From Bacteroidota bacterium (lineage in GTDB: Bacteria > Bacteroidota > Ignavibacteria > Tepidaquicellales > Tepidaquicellaceae): DNA of 64,000 bases. Below, one piece after another: positions 63,601 through 64,000 of the stretch. The DNA is taken from NCBI GenBank assembly GCA_018266835.1, contig JAFDZP010000005.1, positions 496,001 through 560,000 of the forward strand, in the 5' to 3' direction. Position 1 is the stretch's first letter, and every line of letters starts with the position of its first letter. The translations under genes and the position numbers were made by a program. The notes beneath the pieces were generated by a model. That model had not been told where the DNA came from and made no database searches. It worked only from the letters and a program-made list of their open reading frames with translations.

Positions 63601-63761
63601 GTAAAAGCGCCTGTATTGATCGCTGTAAAAGCATCTGCAAGAGTTGCATAACTTGTTACAGGACCTCCATTACTCACTTCAACATTCTGAGCAAATATAT
63701 TGGTGCTCAAAAATAACAAAGCAAGTAAAGATAAAAAAGAAAGGGTAGGTTTCCTCTTCAT
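57615..63761 (-). CDS. Giant secreted parallel beta-helix protein with T9SS sorting domain
   Basis: 2048 residues. Signal peptide about 1-24 (ending STNIFAQ). Residues ~60-1650 contain very many short repeats of beta-helix type (NTVTNCTISG, NNTISNNNITAAG, ISNNTIQNFVSYG, VRNNIIYNLSN, VNIFNNKIYDI), with N-N-x-I/V ladders that stack Asn side chains. Several ~350-residue regions look like duplicated halves. A non-helical segment (~1800-1950, LPVELVSFTSSVNRNEVKLN) resembles the linker domain often seen before the sorting domain in this group. The last ~85 residues are a T9SS sorting domain (QNYPNPFNPSTKINY to TTKKMVLVK). Such proteins are surface adhesins or polysaccharide-binding scaffolds; no catalytic site was seen. 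Confidence 0.85.
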   Translation of the reverse strand: MKRKPTLSFLSLLALLFLSTNIFAQNVEVSNGGPVTSYATLADAFTAINTGAFTGAITVNIVGNTTETVSASLDSSGNGTGSSYTSISIQPSGGASRTITGAFVGNLINLNGADNVTIDGLNTGGNSLTISNTALGVSSSIRFINDAKNNTVTNCTISGSEVSAATGVIFLSTGSASGNDNNTISNNNITAAGVNLPQNGIFSIGTSATVDNSGNIVSGNNISDFFNASGVSNGVSVGSGNSGWTISNNKIFQTGSRTYTTGNTHNGIVATSGSGYTITGNTIGYASSAGTGTYTMLGTVANRFIGISLTPTTASASSIQGNTVTAISIATSSGAATANGILCGINIAGGSAPVNIGNITPNVIGGSTGTGLLSAVPTTTQGTVVGIHSAGTGATVIQNNVIGGLSSSGTTAAIAGGLFGINISGVATSVTITGNTVGNSTAENMRGGTTALTTGSSVVTGINLAAAPTTVNISNNTIQNFVSYGTGTTGFVRGISTSSGAGSSVVYTFSGNTITNLATNSALATVTNGLASANGIALAIGNAPVISGNTISNLSNTNTGTGGYIVAGIAFANATNPSVRNNIIYNLSNASTSSTATTPGIAAGILIRSATTSDTVANNMITLGAGQTTNTSFIGIMGQHGATPDPINYIYYNTVSISGTASSGAQPSMGFFRGDFSVTARTQVTYLKNNVFDNARTGGTGKHYAIANNYGATTSSTGWTAANSDFNVLNSASLSTVGYWTTDQTFAGWKTASSCDFSSVTGVAITYTNAATGNLRFNMGVTPTQLESGATTLAGFTTDIDGFARPKPAPVNGGGTFPDFGASESDMVPLDLTGPNISYGVVSGGIVAANRTLTGFATITDNSGVNVTPGTRPRVYYKKSTDANAFVGNTSGDNGWKWVEATNTSSPYNFTIDYTIINGGSIAVADVIQYFVVAQDLSPAANVASNPIIGFVGTSVAAITSAPTTPNSYTIGATFPSVVYLGTGAGVPNYPSFSGAAGLFNAINTSVVASDVTVIVQNNLVEDGTVSLNEFAKGFRIVVVPGAASVFTIEGTTAAANDALLELNGADDFLIDGRFNGAGKYLRFVNNNATASGTGPILRFLNDSRRSGIGYCTLESNASVTTNPIIMFGGTTGIYGNDSLLVDSCLFKNSTGTNPGSYFTAIGSTGTSTGIQKNSSIAIINNNFTGWTANSTVLIDFSAGSMGDSLVVDSNRVYNNITLTAGWTGIKLTGNGNNCTANFNSIGGSNPDRSGSPIFANTGIAITAIDVKSGNTIKSDIHGNIIANISNMAPATLTSGIVKGINIQGGRINVGTLVGNTIGGKLNPWDTVTTAYDNGWIDIVTASATDTILIWNNTISYANYWRKRNDRNAGINIAGTSGALVDVYNNNINNMRGNGTGNSASFQNFGIRLANTGANNVINVRNNNINSMFHTGDTVLTGNIHEPVGIMFASGVATQTVNIFNNKIYDIQSNANSANDTGSTAPIVSAIKLFSASSTLNVYNNSISLATQNGNQTRVIGIYQGGTSTINPCNISYNSVYLGGTATSSSPNVVSFGFVRISGLITLRNNIFYNARTGGGRNLAIANQSAVNWTSSSSNYNLLVTANSSVCADWVASIGIDFASWKSNSSGDNYSSYGTTATIPAASLFTATATADLSLVASQPVVWYASGQGTPVLSPSIGTDILGGARSTTLAGGSTDLGAYNVTPSIAPPTATESAAPAPSTTTTYSVGGKTLASINWGPGGTPPTSMSLIYYPGTNPPNAGGFNVGNGYWSFTATGGTGYTYDIVLYYDPAQIGTIPADTNVVISKSDDGGTTYVPYTTYGNAAGQYERNSSGKYITLYGLSSFSIFALTDKDVPLPVELVSFTSSVNRNEVKLNWATSMEKNNSGFEIERKAVGTTNWVKAGSVQGSGTTNEVRNYSFTDAGVAKGKYNYRLRQLDYNGNSQYFSLSGEVNVGVPAKFDLSQNYPNPFNPSTKINYDLPFDSKVSIKLFDMTGREVAVIVSGLQSAGYYTVQFNGSNLASGVYFYNIIAEGGNAAKFITTKKMVLVK

Positions 63762-64000
63762 TTTAAATGGGGTTATTTTTAAAAAAAACTATAGTAATGC
63801 TTTGAATTTTACGGGGGAAAATTCTTCAAGTAATAATCTAATAATTAATTATGAGTGTGTGCAAAACAAATGTGAAACTTCTGTCTATGGGTGAACAGAG
63901 AATTGTTTTACCAACATTCGAAAAAAATATTTTGTAAAACAGATTTAATTGGATTTAAATCAGAGGAATTAACAGGATATGTTTTACGACAGCAGGAAAA
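63762..64000. other. Upstream region of the giant T9SS gene
   Basis: 239 AT-rich bases with no supported gene, hairpin or promoter of the TAnnTTTG type. It presumably holds the promoter of the minus-strand gene starting at 63761. Confidence 0.5.

Overview
The window looks like chromosomal DNA from an AT-rich, Gram-negative relative of the Bacteroidota/Ignavibacteria group. This rests on three things: eight secreted proteins end in the type IX secretion (T9SS) sorting domain with the NYPNPFNP signature, several promoters fit the TAnnTTTG -10 element of that group, and long intergenic spacers are filled with palindromic and heptamer repeats. The exact genus cannot be read from the sequence. Most genes lie on the minus strand.

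Layout: 1-4306 holds three secreted T9SS/Ycf48-type proteins, the first cut by the window edge. 4840-8221 has a small XRE regulator, a 133-aa protein, a 250-bp tandem duplication, two small secreted proteins and tRNA-His. 8228-22040 alternates T9SS proteins (8677, 13793, 18710), a two-gene YcgG/DUF1989 operon (12277-13565), RluD, an NTF2-like protein and five dense clusters of hairpin repeats. 22041-24539 encodes an MltD-like lytic transglycosylase and tRNA-Thr. 24781-27503 is a TPR-DUF1579 gene behind an FG-GAP/ASPIC T9SS protein. 27591-39164 is regulatory and transport: a hybrid propeller histidine kinase with a NarL-type regulator, then the complete kdpFABCDE potassium operon, including a 29-codon kdpF. 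39437-47136 is a probable four-gene envelope operon (helical protein, DUF1573, a 1418-aa cysteine-rich modular protein, an 860-aa protein that may end in a beta-barrel). 47373-54750 has an unknown helical protein, a 68-aa secreted peptide, a nested Kelch/Ycf48 T9SS protein and a MalT-like/BTAD regulator. 55037-57368 is a cluster around an unusual NirK-like multicopper protein. 57615-63761 is a 2048-aa beta-helix T9SS protein.

The most interesting points are: (1) a NirK-like enzyme with Ser at the catalytic Asp98 position and Gln at the type-1 axial Met position, fused to an extra cupredoxin and a membrane anchor, behind an FNR-type palindrome; (2) a YcgG-family (GntA-like) gene translationally coupled to a DUF1989 gene, preceded by a similar palindrome; (3) three direct repeats with 11-12 bp period ending exactly 8 bp from a -10 element in front of a 68-aa secreted peptide, near a BTAD regulator, recalling SARP target sites; (4) the four-gene cysteine-rich envelope operon; (5) a 149-bp element with terminal inverted repeats enclosing five consecutive hairpins, inserted into another repeat. 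No transposase, integrase, CRISPR array, rRNA or phage gene was seen. All family assignments are from reading the sequence, without database searches.
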